Shown: positions 41,770 through 51,433 of the stretch, piece by piece
How positions within the stretch are numbered: the stretch's first letter is position 1
Layout of the letters: each line of letters starts with the position of its first letter
From: Bradyrhizobium sp. SZCCHNS1050
Lineage (GTDB): Bacteria; Pseudomonadota; Alphaproteobacteria; Rhizobiales; Xanthobacteraceae
Length of the DNA: 64,000 nt
Direction of reading: 5' to 3'
Assembly: GCF_032484785.1 (NCBI RefSeq)
Contig: NZ_JAUETR010000003.1
Location: forward strand, 1 to 64,000
Program-made: the position numbers and the translations under genes
Notes under the pieces: generated by a model
Seen by the model: only the letters and a program-made list of their open reading frames with translations
What the model was told of the DNA's origin: nothing
Databases searched by the model: none

Positions 41770-44700
41770 ATGGCAGCAACAAAGACCCGCGTGGCGATAT
41801 TGGGCGGCGGCATCGGCGCGTTGAGCGCGGCCTTCGCCTTGAGCGAGATCGATCCGCGCGGCGAGCGCTACGAGATCACTCTCTATCAGCTCGGTTGGCG
41901 TCTCGGGGGCAAGACCGCCAGCGGACGCAACGCCAAGCAGGGCCAGCGCATCGAGGAGCACGGACTGCATATCTGGGCCGGCTTCTACGAGAATGCCTTC
42001 ACCATCCTGCGTGCCGCGCTGAAGGCACTCGATGCACCGCCGAGCGATCCGATCAGGACGATCGATGATGCGTTCAAGCGGCAGAACGAGATCTTCTACG
42101 CCGAGTATACCGACGGCCAATGGCTGCCCTGGCCGTTCTGGTTTCAGCCGGATGTCGATGAATCGGTCTATCCCGGCAGGGATAGCCTGTGGGCGCCCGC
42201 CGACAACATCGTGCCACCGCTCTCGACCCTGCTGCTGCGGACCATCGCGAGCATCATCTTCAACCTGAACTACTATCTCGAGGACTGGCCGGGCGACCAG
42301 AATGCCGAACTGGCGAAGGCGATCGCCGCCATGCCCGCCGAGCGGCGGGCCCGGCTGGCGGCCGTCTCGCCTGATGGCAAGGGCCATCCGCTGCTGCTGC
42401 TGGCCCACCGCGTCGGCGAGAAGCTGCACAGTGACGTCGAAGCGATCCGCCGCGATGCCCAGGGCGACATGGCGGCGCTGCTCCATGCGTTCCGCGGCAT
42501 CGTCAAGGAGCACCAGACGATCGACGGCCTCGAGGAAGGCCTGCGCCGGCTGTTGATCCTCGCCAATCTTGGCATCTGCATGCTGCTCGGCATCATCGAG
42601 AACGACTGCCTGACGGACGGGCTGGAGGTTCTCGACAGATACGAATTCCGCAGCTTTCTGGCGCAGCAGGATGAAGAGGCCGCCAACAACGCCATCGTGA
42701 CCGCTCTCTATGAATACATCTTCGCCTTTCGCAACGGCTCCCGCGAGCCGTCGCAGCAGCAGGTGTCGGCCTGCTCGGCCGTTCAGGGACTGCTGCGGCT
42801 GTTCTTCACCTACAAGGGGGCGTTCTTCTATAAATCCGTCGTTGGAATGGGGGATACGATCTGCACGCCGATCTACCAGCTCCTGGCGCGGCGCGGCGTG
42901 AACTTCAAGTTCTTTCACAAGGTCACGAGTCTCGAGCCGACCGAGGACGGCAGCAACATCGCGACCATCCACATCGACAAGCAGGTCGAGTTCGTCGATG
43001 GCAGATATGATCCGCTGGTCCTGGTGAAGGACTACTGGTGCTGGCCGTCCGAGCCCAAATGGCAGGAGATCGAGAATGGCGAGTACTACGCGCTGAAGGG
43101 CTACAATTTCGAGAACGCCTATGGTCCCCCCAACCCGCCGCAGCCGCCCCCGGCGGCCCGGCTCAGCCTGCAGCTCGGCGAGGATTTCGACCAGGTGGTC
43201 CTCGGCATCTCGGTCGGCGCGCTCGATGAGATCTGCCGGCCATTGATGCAGCAGAAGCCGGCCTGGGCCGACATGGTCGGCAATCTCCCCACCGTGCGCA
43301 CGATGGCGCTGCAGCTCTGGCTCGACTGCGCGGTCGGAGATCTCGGAGGTCCCTATGTGGCGCCTGGACCGTCGCTCGAGACGATGGGACCGATCGTCAC
43401 CACCTGCAAGCCGCCGCTCGACACCTATTCCGACATGTCGCAATTGCTGCCGGCCGAGGACTGGCCGGCGCCGGGGCCACGTTCGATCGCTTATTACTGC
43501 GCCATCATGAGTGACGACAGCGCGCCGAACGACGAGCAGCTTGCCGCGGACTATGTGAAGAACGCATCCAAGGACTGGATGACGTCCTGGCTCGATACGC
43601 TGTGGACCAACATCGGCAGCGGCAGCACGTTCCGCTGGGATCTCCTGCACGCGCCGAGCGACATCAGCGGATCGGCGCGGCTCGACTTCCAGTTCTGGCG
43701 TGCCAACATCAATCCGAGCGAGCGCTATGTGCTGAGCCTGCCGGGCACGCTGCGGCATCGCATGGAGCCCGGCAAGTCCGGCTACGACAATCTCTTCCTC
43801 GCCGGCGACTGGACCCGTGTGCCCGAGATCAACGCCGGATGCGTGGAGGTCGCGGCGATGTCCGGCCTTGCCGCCGCCTCGGCGCTGTCCGGCGTCTACA
43901 TTCCGATCGTCTCGACCAGCCCCGAGCCGTACATCACCAACGCCTACGTCAACTACGCCGGATGGATCACGCTTCCGCCAGCGCCCTATATCTGCAACGA
44001 CTCCACCTTTTACGGCTTCGCCGTGCCGGCCGACCTCGGCGCCTGCCAGCGATTCCTCGACCGCTCCTTCAACCGCGTCGCGGGCCGCGACCAGTTCCGC
44101 GTGATGCTGGACATGGCCTTCGTCAACGTCATCCAGGTGCGCAAGAGCCAGGCGGCCACGCCGCCGTTCGCGGAGCAGGGCACCATGTCCGAGACCGATG
44201 TCGGGCTGTGGCTCCTGGTCGGCAGCTATGAGCGCGGCGCGGTGCTGCCGAAAACGATCGGCTTCGTGCCGGCCTATCTGTTCGTCGACAATGCCTGGTC
44301 GGTCGTTGCGGGGCAGGAGGTCTGGGGCTTTCCCAAATATCACGCGACGATCGCCCAGCCCGGCAGCGCGCCATCGAACGATCCGTTCGACGTCTCGGGA
44401 CTGGCGATTGCCTGCTACGGGCCGGAGGCCCATGCCTCCCAGCAGCGCATCATCCGAATCGAAGGCACGGCGGGATCGACCCCCACCGCGGCGGGCTCTC
44501 CGGCGGATGCATTCCGGCAGCTCTGTGCCGGGGCCGACCAAGAGCGAATGAAGCAGCTCACGACCGGGCCGGGCATGGCGTCGTTCCTGGGCGGCGTCTG
44601 GGGCCTGCCGATCCCCGTGTTCTATCTCAAGCAGGCGCGGTCGGCGGACAGTCTCACCGCGGCGAGCTACAAGACGCTGTTGAACGGCGCGCTCGACCTG

Positions 44701-44889
44701 ACGGGGCTGCGCAGCTGGCAATTGCAGTCGGGCAACTGGTCGATCGAGATGAGCGCGCTCGATAGCCTGCCGTTCATTCGCGATCTCGGGCTCGGCACGC
44801 CCGTCGACGGCAAGCTCGTCCTGACCGCGACCACGCGCATCTGGGCCGAGATCGATTTCACCGTCGCCAGGGCCTGCCCCATGGCCTGA
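41770..44889 (+). CDS. FAD-dependent oxidoreductase fused to an acetoacetate-decarboxylase-like domain
   Basis: A 1039-residue two-domain protein. Residues 1 to about 700 form an amine-oxidase/phytoene-desaturase-like flavoprotein. It has the dinucleotide loop VAILGGGIGALSAAFAL, LYQLGWRLGGKTASGRN, EEHGLHIWAGFYENAF and a C-terminal FAD motif LFLAGDWTRVPEINAGCVEV. From about residue 718 an acetoacetate-decarboxylase-like fold follows (YVNYAGWITLPPAPYIC, GFVPAYLFVDNAWSVVAG, EVWGFPKYHATI). Lys856 in GFPK matches the Schiff-base lysine of that family, but the next residue is Tyr rather than the second Lys of the clostridial enzyme. AGGGG lies 9 bases before the start. The substrate is unknown; a coupled oxidation and decarboxylation is one possibility. 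Confidence 0.85.
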   Translation: MAATKTRVAILGGGIGALSAAFALSEIDPRGERYEITLYQLGWRLGGKTASGRNAKQGQRIEEHGLHIWAGFYENAFTILRAALKALDAPPSDPIRTIDDAFKRQNEIFYAEYTDGQWLPWPFWFQPDVDESVYPGRDSLWAPADNIVPPLSTLLLRTIASIIFNLNYYLEDWPGDQNAELAKAIAAMPAERRARLAAVSPDGKGHPLLLLAHRVGEKLHSDVEAIRRDAQGDMAALLHAFRGIVKEHQTIDGLEEGLRRLLILANLGICMLLGIIENDCLTDGLEVLDRYEFRSFLAQQDEEAANNAIVTALYEYIFAFRNGSREPSQQQVSACSAVQGLLRLFFTYKGAFFYKSVVGMGDTICTPIYQLLARRGVNFKFFHKVTSLEPTEDGSNIATIHIDKQVEFVDGRYDPLVLVKDYWCWPSEPKWQEIENGEYYALKGYNFENAYGPPNPPQPPPAARLSLQLGEDFDQVVLGISVGALDEICRPLMQQKPAWADMVGNLPTVRTMALQLWLDCAVGDLGGPYVAPGPSLETMGPIVTTCKPPLDTYSDMSQLLPAEDWPAPGPRSIAYYCAIMSDDSAPNDEQLAADYVKNASKDWMTSWLDTLWTNIGSGSTFRWDLLHAPSDISGSARLDFQFWRANINPSERYVLSLPGTLRHRMEPGKSGYDNLFLAGDWTRVPEINAGCVEVAAMSGLAAASALSGVYIPIVSTSPEPYITNAYVNYAGWITLPPAPYICNDSTFYGFAVPADLGACQRFLDRSFNRVAGRDQFRVMLDMAFVNVIQVRKSQAATPPFAEQGTMSETDVGLWLLVGSYERGAVLPKTIGFVPAYLFVDNAWSVVAGQEVWGFPKYHATIAQPGSAPSNDPFDVSGLAIACYGPEAHASQQRIIRIEGTAGSTPTAAGSPADAFRQLCAGADQERMKQLTTGPGMASFLGGVWGLPIPVFYLKQARSADSLTAASYKTLLNGALDLTGLRSWQLQSGNWSIEMSALDSLPFIRDLGLGTPVDGKLVLTATTRIWAEIDFTVARACPMA

Positions 44890-44897
44890 GCAGGTCG

Positions 44898-47800
44898 TCA
44901 CGCCGATTGTCGCCTCGGCGCGTCATCGTCGATGGCGGCGAGCCGCGCCGCCGCGCGGCGCAGGAACGCCGACGCGCCCTGCGCCTCGGCGACCGCGACG
45001 GCCTCGCGTAGCGCGGCCGTCACCTGGCCCGGTGCGGTGTCGGGGAGGGCGGCCAGGATCTCGGCGCGCCGCCGATGCAGCGGCGACAGGAAATAGCCGT
45101 CGCCATAGCGCCGCGCGGCGTCGATCGCCGCGTCGATCGTCTGCATCGCTTCGGCCGTCTTGCCGACGATCAGTTGCAGACCGGCGACCTCGCCGAGATA
45201 GAAGCAGGAGAAATGCATCATGCCGAGCGTCTGGAACGCCGGCAACGCCTCAGATGCCGCCGCCAGCGCCTCGTCTGGAGTCCTGCCGAGATGGCCGCGG
45301 GCATGCGCCTGCAGGCTGCCCGCCACCAGCTGATAGAGCGGATAGCCATGGTCACGGCAGATGCGCAGGGCCTCCTCGGTGGCGAGGAGGACATCCTCGT
45401 AGTCGCCGCGTGCGAGCTGATAGAAGGCGAGCCACGACAGCGCCCAGGCGAGGTCGAACGGACGTCCGAGCCGGCGCGCATGTGCGATGAGATCGCTGGC
45501 GACGGCGGCCGCGCCGGCATCGTCGCCCATCGCATGCAGCACCTGCAGCAGCGAGGCCTGGCCGGCGACCAGCGGATCCTGAGAGGACAGTTGCGGCAGC
45601 CGCGCGCCGTCCGATGCCTGATAGAGCTGCACCGCGGCGGCCAGCAGCCGGCGCGCGGCGGGGAGGTCGCCTCTGGCGAAGAGAATGTAGCCCAACGCAA
45701 CGCCGCTCTCGATGCGATGCTCGGGAAGGCCGGTCTGCTCGCCGATTCCCAGGCACAGATGCGCCATCTCCTCGGCACCATCGAGATCGCCCGCGATGAT
45801 CAGGAAACTGCAGATGCCGCGCAGCACGGCGAACAGGCCGGCGGTGTTGCCGAGTGCGTCGCAAATCGCCCGTGCCTCGGACAGCGCCTTGCCGACCTCG
45901 GGCACGGTGTAGCCGCGCGAGGCGGCGAGGCTGACGGCAAGCCCGATCAGGAGCTCGAGCTCCAAGTCGGCGCGCTCGCCGTCGGCGGATTGATGACGCA
46001 GCAGGTCGAGCGCCGTTTGCAGATGTCGCGCCGCTTCGACATGCGCGGCGCGCGAGGCGGCACGCCGGCCCGCGTCCGCCCATAGCGGGATGGCTTCGGC
46101 GATCGCGCCACTCTCGGTGAAATGGTAGGCCAGCAACTCCGGCTCGGTGTCCCGCGTCTCGGGAAAGCGATCGCGCAGCACCGCGGCGATCCTGCCGTGC
46201 AATGTCTGGCGTTCGCGCCGGAGCAGGGACTCGTAGGCGGCGTCGCGGATCAACGCGTGCTTGAACGTGTAGAGGCTGTCGGGCGGTGCGCCGCTGCTCT
46301 CCACGAGGCCGGACTTGACGAGCTGATCCAGGCTCTCGCCGAGCCTGGCTTCGGGCTCCGCCACGATGGCCGACAACAGATCGTAGCTGAAGCGGCGGCC
46401 GATGGCGGCACCGAGATTGGCAATCCGGCGTGCCGGCCCCAACCGGTCGAGCCGCGCAACCAGGGAGTCCTGCAGCGAGGCAGGAATGGCCACGCTCGCA
46501 TGGCCGTCCCGTGCGGGCGCCGCGGAGGCTTCGACGACGTACTTCGCCAGCTCTTCCAGGAACAGCGGAATGCCTTCGCCCCGGTTGACGATCTGGCGTA
46601 GCGTCGCTGCCGGCAGCGCGGCCGAGGCGGCCACATGGGTGCAGATCCGCTCGGCGTCGCCGTGACTCAATCGCCCGAGCGGGAGCCGCGTGACCTTCGG
46701 GCTCGCGGCCCAGGGCGGCTCATATTCGAGCCGGGCCGTGACCACGATCAGCCAGCGGCGTTGCGCGGCGCGCTGGATCGCCCGATCGAGCAGCTCGAGC
46801 GTGGTCGTGTCGCTCCAATGCGCGTCTTCCAGCACCAGCAGCGCAGGCCCGGTCGGCACCATCATGTCGATCAGCCGGAGCAGCGTCTCCCGCGTGACCT
46901 CCGAGCGCTTCTCGACGGTCATCGTCTGCAGCGGATTGTCCGGTTCGGGCGCGACGCCAAGGACGTCGGCGAGCACGGCGCGCGCGGTGGTGTCGGTGAC
47001 GCCGTGCGCGTTCATGAAGCGATCGAGCTTGTCGCGGCGCGTCGCCGCGCCGTCGGTGCGGTCGAAGCCGGCGATGAGCGCGAGCTGTTCCGAGATCGGA
47101 TACAGCACGCTGTCACAACGGGTGGGGCTGCAGTGCCAGATCATCTGCAGCTGGGAGACGTCGGCCACGCGCCGCCGCAGCTCCTCGACCAGCCGCGACT
47201 TGCCGATGCCCGGCTCGCCATGGAGCAGCACCACCTGTCCGCTGCCGAACCGCGCCGCCGCCCAGCAATCGAACAGACGCGCCAGCTCCTGGTCGCGCCC
47301 GACCAGGGGGGAGCTTTCGCCGCGGATGCGGGCGTGGAAACGGCTCGCGACGGCGGCTTCTTCCAGCACCTCGAACGCCTCGACCGGTGCGGCGAAGCCC
47401 TTCAGCGCGAACGTGCCGAGATCGCGGAAGTCGAACATGCCGCGCGCGATGCGCTCGGTCGTCCGGGCCACGACGATGCTGTCGGGGGCGGCGATCGATT
47501 GCAGCCGCGCCGCGAGATTCGGCGTCTCGCCGACGATGTCGACCGGGCGGCCGTCGGCGCGGGGCATGAGGTCGCTGACCACGACGAGGCCGGTGGCAAT
47601 GCCGATGCGCAGACGCAGTGGCTGGCCTTGCGGGGCATCGAGCCGGCCGACGGCGTCGCGCAGCGCGATGGCGGCGCGGATCGCGGTGGCCGCATCGTCT
47701 TCCCCCGCACGCGGATAGCCGAAATAAGCGAGCACGCCGTCGCCGGCATATTGCGTGATGGCGCCGCCATGCCGGCCGATGACGTTTTCGCAGGTCGTCA

Positions 47801-48032
47801 GGAAGGCGTCGATGACGCTGGTCATATCTTCCGGATCGAGCCTGACGGTGAGCGAGACGGAGCCGACGAGATCGCAGATCAGCGCCGTCACCTGCCGCCG
47901 CTCGGCGCGATGCATGCCGAGCAGGCGCGAACTCGTCGTCGTATCGGATGACGGTTGTCGCAACACCCCGCCACACCCGCCGCAGACATCCGAGCCCGGT
48001 GGATTGGGCCGGCCACAGGTTTCACAATCCAT
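44898..48032 (-). CDS. Zinc-ribbon class III nucleotide cyclase with ATPase and TPR domains
   Basis: A 1044-residue protein. The N-terminal zinc ribbon has Cys3, Cys6, Cys17 and Cys20. A class III adenylate/guanylate cyclase domain (about 42-215) has ICDLVGSVSL and YAGDGVLAYFGYP with the two metal aspartates, and GETPNLAARLQ with the transition-state Asn and Arg, so it looks active. A DUF2791/AAA_16-type ATPase follows with Walker A LLHGEPGIGKSRLVEEL and a Walker B-like LVLEDAHWSD. The C-terminal 400 residues are helical TPR-like repeats. Proteins of this layout are large signalling regulators. It is convergent with the FAD/ADC gene, with only 8 bases between the stops. Confidence 0.9.
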   Translation of the reverse strand: MDCETCGRPNPPGSDVCGGCGGVLRQPSSDTTTSSRLLGMHRAERRQVTALICDLVGSVSLTVRLDPEDMTSVIDAFLTTCENVIGRHGGAITQYAGDGVLAYFGYPRAGEDDAATAIRAAIALRDAVGRLDAPQGQPLRLRIGIATGLVVVSDLMPRADGRPVDIVGETPNLAARLQSIAAPDSIVVARTTERIARGMFDFRDLGTFALKGFAAPVEAFEVLEEAAVASRFHARIRGESSPLVGRDQELARLFDCWAAARFGSGQVVLLHGEPGIGKSRLVEELRRRVADVSQLQMIWHCSPTRCDSVLYPISEQLALIAGFDRTDGAATRRDKLDRFMNAHGVTDTTARAVLADVLGVAPEPDNPLQTMTVEKRSEVTRETLLRLIDMMVPTGPALLVLEDAHWSDTTTLELLDRAIQRAAQRRWLIVVTARLEYEPPWAASPKVTRLPLGRLSHGDAERICTHVAASAALPAATLRQIVNRGEGIPLFLEELAKYVVEASAAPARDGHASVAIPASLQDSLVARLDRLGPARRIANLGAAIGRRFSYDLLSAIVAEPEARLGESLDQLVKSGLVESSGAPPDSLYTFKHALIRDAAYESLLRRERQTLHGRIAAVLRDRFPETRDTEPELLAYHFTESGAIAEAIPLWADAGRRAASRAAHVEAARHLQTALDLLRHQSADGERADLELELLIGLAVSLAASRGYTVPEVGKALSEARAICDALGNTAGLFAVLRGICSFLIIAGDLDGAEEMAHLCLGIGEQTGLPEHRIESGVALGYILFARGDLPAARRLLAAAVQLYQASDGARLPQLSSQDPLVAGQASLLQVLHAMGDDAGAAAVASDLIAHARRLGRPFDLAWALSWLAFYQLARGDYEDVLLATEEALRICRDHGYPLYQLVAGSLQAHARGHLGRTPDEALAAASEALPAFQTLGMMHFSCFYLGEVAGLQLIVGKTAEAMQTIDAAIDAARRYGDGYFLSPLHRRRAEILAALPDTAPGQVTAALREAVAVAEAQGASAFLRRAAARLAAIDDDAPRRQSA

Positions 48033-48359
48033 CTGCGTTCGGGCTCCCGGACACGGCTACGGAATGCGAATGAGCGCGAAGCGCGGAGCTGGCGATGCGG
48101 GCGCGATCGCGGCGCCCGTATCGACCGACGTCGCGCGCCGAGCGCGAAGCATCGGTTTGCGGTACTGGCATTTCGCGTGCGACCAGGACCGGCTGATCAT
48201 ACTCAACTCATAGCGCATTCGTGGCAGGGTAGCAACGGTGCCGCCATACTCGCGATGGCTCCGGGGAGCGGGGACGATATCGGACGGCTCCCCCGGGTGT
48301 CCTCGATGCTGGCGGGACCGTTCAAGCCTGCGACGATTTGACATCAATGTGAAACATCA

Positions 48360-48780
48360 GGTTGCCTCCCCTGCGGACAGGCGCGCGTGATCGCGCCATC
48401 CCGCGGCGGGCGACCCGTCCGGGTGATGCATCGTGAAGCCCTCGCGAAGCGTGAGGGCGCAGGGAGAGCCGGACCTCGACTGAGGCCCGTGGCCCGCCTG
48501 CGAAAAAAATGCAGGCGGCAGGTACCACAGGTCAGCCGGAAACCCGGCCCTCCCTGCGCGATGGCTTTAACGGCTGCTTCGCGTTCTCCCTGGTGCGCCG
48601 GGCTTTCTGGCCACCATCCCCACGCGAAGCGAAGCCTCAACGTGAGTTGATATCAGCATCGGGATATCAGGACCGCGCGACTTGACCGTGCGTGGCGAAT
48701 TGTTCGTCGGCGCGAGCAACCCGCGCTGCAATCCACCACGCCCACCGCTCCCCGCCTCGCGTCTCGTGACGACCGCGATA
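48360..48780. repeat. Structured intergenic repeat element, Bradyrhizobium type
   Basis: Within the 996-base gap 48033-49028 several stem-loops lie close together. One is GCCCTC/GAGGGC at 48438-48443 and 48453-48458. A larger inverted repeat (48458-48472 with 48544-48558, one mismatch of 15) encloses the perfect 8-bp stem CCGCCTGC/GCAGGCGG (48494-48501 and 48511-48518). The stretch has no protein-like frame. Its wording resembles intergenic repeats I recall as scattered in Bradyrhizobium genomes; copy number cannot be checked from one window. The flank 48781-49028 holds an AT-rich hairpin (48825-48853) and nothing else supported. Confidence 0.6.
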
Positions 48781-49028
48781 CGCCCCTCATCTCGAGACGG
48801 GATGCGGGAATAGAACCATGATTTCCGAAAAAACGAAAGAGAAATATTTTCGGCGCGGGGACTGGACAGGCCAAATCAGCTTGATCGCGCAGCGGAAATC
48901 AGTTTCCCGGCGCATTGAGCATCCAGGGTTGCGCCGCCCGTGCGAACTCGGGATTTGCTGGTCCGACGCTGACACGTCGTCCTGGACTGACAAAGAGGAC
49001 GACCGAGGCATTTGGCTGCGCCGCGCCG

Positions 49029-50000
49029 TCACGGCCAGTCGGCGAAGTTGAGCATGGTCCGTGACTGGCCTTTGGTCCGCTGCGACGAAACACCCTTGCG
49101 CCAGGCGCCCGGTGATTGACCGGTGTGCCTGACGAAGAAGCGGTTGAAATAGGCGCTGTCCTTGAAGCCGAGCGCGAAGGCGATCTGCTTGATCGTCGCG
49201 GTGGTGGTTTCGAGCCGGGTCGCCGCCTCCTGAATGACGCGCTGCTGAATCAGCGCGCTCGGTGACCGTTGCAGCACCCGGGTGCACAGCGCGTGCAGGC
49301 GATCCGGCGTGACGCCGAGCAACGCAGCATAGTCGGCGACCCGCAACTGCTGATGCAAGCGTTCCTCGACGAGCCGGCGAAAGCGGCTCAGGATCTCGGC
49401 GCTGGAGCCTTGTGCCTCGCCGGCGCTCTCGTCGGCAAACAGCCGCCAGAAGCGCAGCACGCACAGGGTCAGCTCCGATGACATGATCGAGGCCGCGCCG
49501 CGCCGTGAGGGATTTTCGATCTCCGCTGCAATCGCCGCCATCGAGCGCGCGATGACCGCGGCGAACTCAGCCGTGACGGAGAAGGCCAGGACGGCCTCGG
49601 TGCCTGCGAGGTCGAGATAGGCGGGCTCGGCCGAGGAGGGCAGGTGGCGGTGCCAGAGCCCGGAGCGCAGCCGCAGGAGATGCCCGGCGGAACCTGCCGC
49701 GACGTCGAGATGCTCGGCCCCTCCCGCCGGTACCCAGACCAGCGCCGCACCGGCCCAGATCTGGATTTCGTCTTCGGCGAAGCGCACCGAGGCCGTTCCG
49801 GCGGTCAGGCAGAGCAGGTGGACGAACGGCCGCGCGGCATCCGAGCGCAGGGCCCAGCGCCGTGCCTCGAAATGCGAGGGAATGGCTTCGGCCCCGAGCG
49901 CTGCCGGGGTGGCACGGGCCGCCGGCGGCAGCGTTCGAGGCGCGGCATTACGCGCGGTCGTCGCCCCAGAAAAGTGCACTCTTTTACCGGAACTGTCCAT
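49029..50000 (-). CDS. AraC-family transcriptional regulator
   Basis: A 323-residue regulator. An N-terminal cupin-like sensor (about residues 40-130; ALVWVPAGGAEHLDVAAG) precedes the AraC double helix-turn-helix. The first helix-turn-helix is in LRVADYAALLGVTPDRLHAL and the second in TIKQIAFALGFKDSAYFNRFF, followed by HTGQSPGAWRKG, the family signature. The ATG at 50000 is chosen; an in-frame TTG at 50051 is the alternative. It is divergent from the transporter operon across 141 bases and is the likely local regulator, with the transported compound or a breakdown product as inducer. Confidence 0.9.
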   Translation of the reverse strand: MDSSGKRVHFSGATTARNAAPRTLPPAARATPAALGAEAIPSHFEARRWALRSDAARPFVHLLCLTAGTASVRFAEDEIQIWAGAALVWVPAGGAEHLDVAAGSAGHLLRLRSGLWHRHLPSSAEPAYLDLAGTEAVLAFSVTAEFAAVIARSMAAIAAEIENPSRRGAASIMSSELTLCVLRFWRLFADESAGEAQGSSAEILSRFRRLVEERLHQQLRVADYAALLGVTPDRLHALCTRVLQRSPSALIQQRVIQEAATRLETTTATIKQIAFALGFKDSAYFNRFFVRHTGQSPGAWRKGVSSQRTKGQSRTMLNFADWP

Positions 50001-50141
50001 TGCGCCACCCAAGCCTGCGGTGTTTCCCTCGTCAAGTCCCGACGACCGCAAACAAAAAACCGCGGACGACGCCGGGGCAGAGGAACGTCACCGATTCACC
50101 CGCGCGGTCCGCGCGCGTGAACATGGGAGGAGGACAGAGAG

Positions 50142-51356
50142 ATGACTTCGACCAACCGTCGTCAGGTGTTGCGGATCGCGGGGGCGGCGATCGCAGCCGG
50201 CTTTGCCGTATCGGCCGCCCAGGCCCAGCAGGACAAGATCCGCATCGGTTATGCGATCTCGAAGACCGGCCCCTATGCCGGCGGCGCCGGCATCACGACG
50301 CTGCCCAACTATCAGCTCTGGGTGAAGGACGTGAACGCGGCCGGTGGCATCAAGCTCGGCGACAAGCGGCTGCCGATCGAGATCGTCGAATATGACGACC
50401 GCAGCTCGTCGGAAGAGGCGGTGAAGGCGATCGAGCGCCTCGCCAACCAGGACAAGGTCGACTTCATCCTGCCGCCCTGGGGCACCGGTCTCAACCTTGC
50501 GGTCGGTCCGACCTTGAACCGGCTCGGCTATCCGCATCTCGCGGTGACGTCGGTGACCGACAAGGCGCCAGAACTCGCCAAGCGCTGGGCCAATGCCACC
50601 TTCTGGCTCGGCACGTCGGCGCAGATCTCCAATGGGCTCGCCGAACTGCTCGGCAAGCTGAAGAGCGAAGGCAAGATCGGCGGCACCGTCGCGATGGTCA
50701 GCGTGGCCGACCAGTTCGGCATCGAGCTGGCCGCCGCCGGGCGCGAGGCTTTCAAGAAGGCCGGACTGACCGTCGCCTACGACAAGACCTATCCGATGGG
50801 CTCGCAGGACCTGCAGCCGCTGCTCAAGGATGCGATCGCGAGCAAAGCCGATGCCTTCGTCGCCTTCAGCTATCCGCCGGATACGATCGGGCTGACCGAG
50901 CAGGCGCAACTGCTCAAGTACAATCCGAAGGTCTTCTATGTCGGCGTCGGCACGGCGTTCCCGCTGTTCAAGGGCAAGTTCGGCGCAGGCAGCGACGGCG
51001 TGATGGGCATCGGCGGCTGGAACGCCGACTCGCCCGCGCTCAAGGACTATCTCGCCCGCCACATGGCGGCGACCGGGCAGGAGCCGGATCGCTGGGCGAG
51101 CCCGATCACCTATGCCAGCCTGCAGGTGCTGCAGCAGGCGATCGAGAAGGTCGGCAAGGTCGACCGTGCCGCGGTCGCCAAGGAGATCCGCGAGGGCTCT
51201 TTCGACACCATCATCGGCAAGGTGAAGCTGAAGGACGGCCTGCTGCAGGAGGTCTGGAGCGTCGGCCAGTGGCAGAACGGCGAGTTCTATGCCGTGGCGC
51301 CGGCCTCGCTGCCCGGCGCACGCGCCGCGGTCGTGCCGAAGCCCGAGTGGAAATAG
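50142..51356 (+). CDS. Liv-type ABC transporter substrate-binding protein
   Basis: A 404-residue periplasmic binding protein. A signal region NRRQVLRIAGAAIAAGFAV, with a twin arginine, is cleaved near AQA-QQD. The mature type I fold starts IRIGYAISKTGPYAGG, the usual opening of LivJ/LivK/AmiC-like proteins, and continues with KAIERLANQDKVDFILPPWG and a second lobe around YNPKVFYVGVGTAFP. It would bind an amino acid or, judging by the aldehyde dehydrogenase downstream, an aromatic or organic acid. GGAGGAGG precedes the ATG. First gene of the operon ending at 56175. Confidence 0.9.
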   Translation: MTSTNRRQVLRIAGAAIAAGFAVSAAQAQQDKIRIGYAISKTGPYAGGAGITTLPNYQLWVKDVNAAGGIKLGDKRLPIEIVEYDDRSSSEEAVKAIERLANQDKVDFILPPWGTGLNLAVGPTLNRLGYPHLAVTSVTDKAPELAKRWANATFWLGTSAQISNGLAELLGKLKSEGKIGGTVAMVSVADQFGIELAAAGREAFKKAGLTVAYDKTYPMGSQDLQPLLKDAIASKADAFVAFSYPPDTIGLTEQAQLLKYNPKVFYVGVGTAFPLFKGKFGAGSDGVMGIGGWNADSPALKDYLARHMAATGQEPDRWASPITYASLQVLQQAIEKVGKVDRAAVAKEIREGSFDTIIGKVKLKDGLLQEVWSVGQWQNGEFYAVAPASLPGARAAVVPKPEWK

Positions 51357-51433
51357 CCGGAACGAGGTCGTGAGCTTGCGGACGCGCGTCAAGGCGCGCG
51401 CGTCCGCGGGCCTCGCGCAAGAGGCACCATCCC

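Noticed and set aside
39613..44901. A 1762-codon open frame on the minus strand, the longest in the window
   Set aside because: It runs antisense to the regulator, kinase and FAD/ADC genes, which have clear family motifs. The translation is Arg/His/Gln-rich low-quality sequence typical of the antisense frame of GC-rich genes.
48818..49051. A 77-codon plus-strand frame beginning MISEKTKEKYF
   Set aside because: It has no ribosome site, lies within the structured intergenic zone, and overlaps the end of the AraC gene on the other strand.
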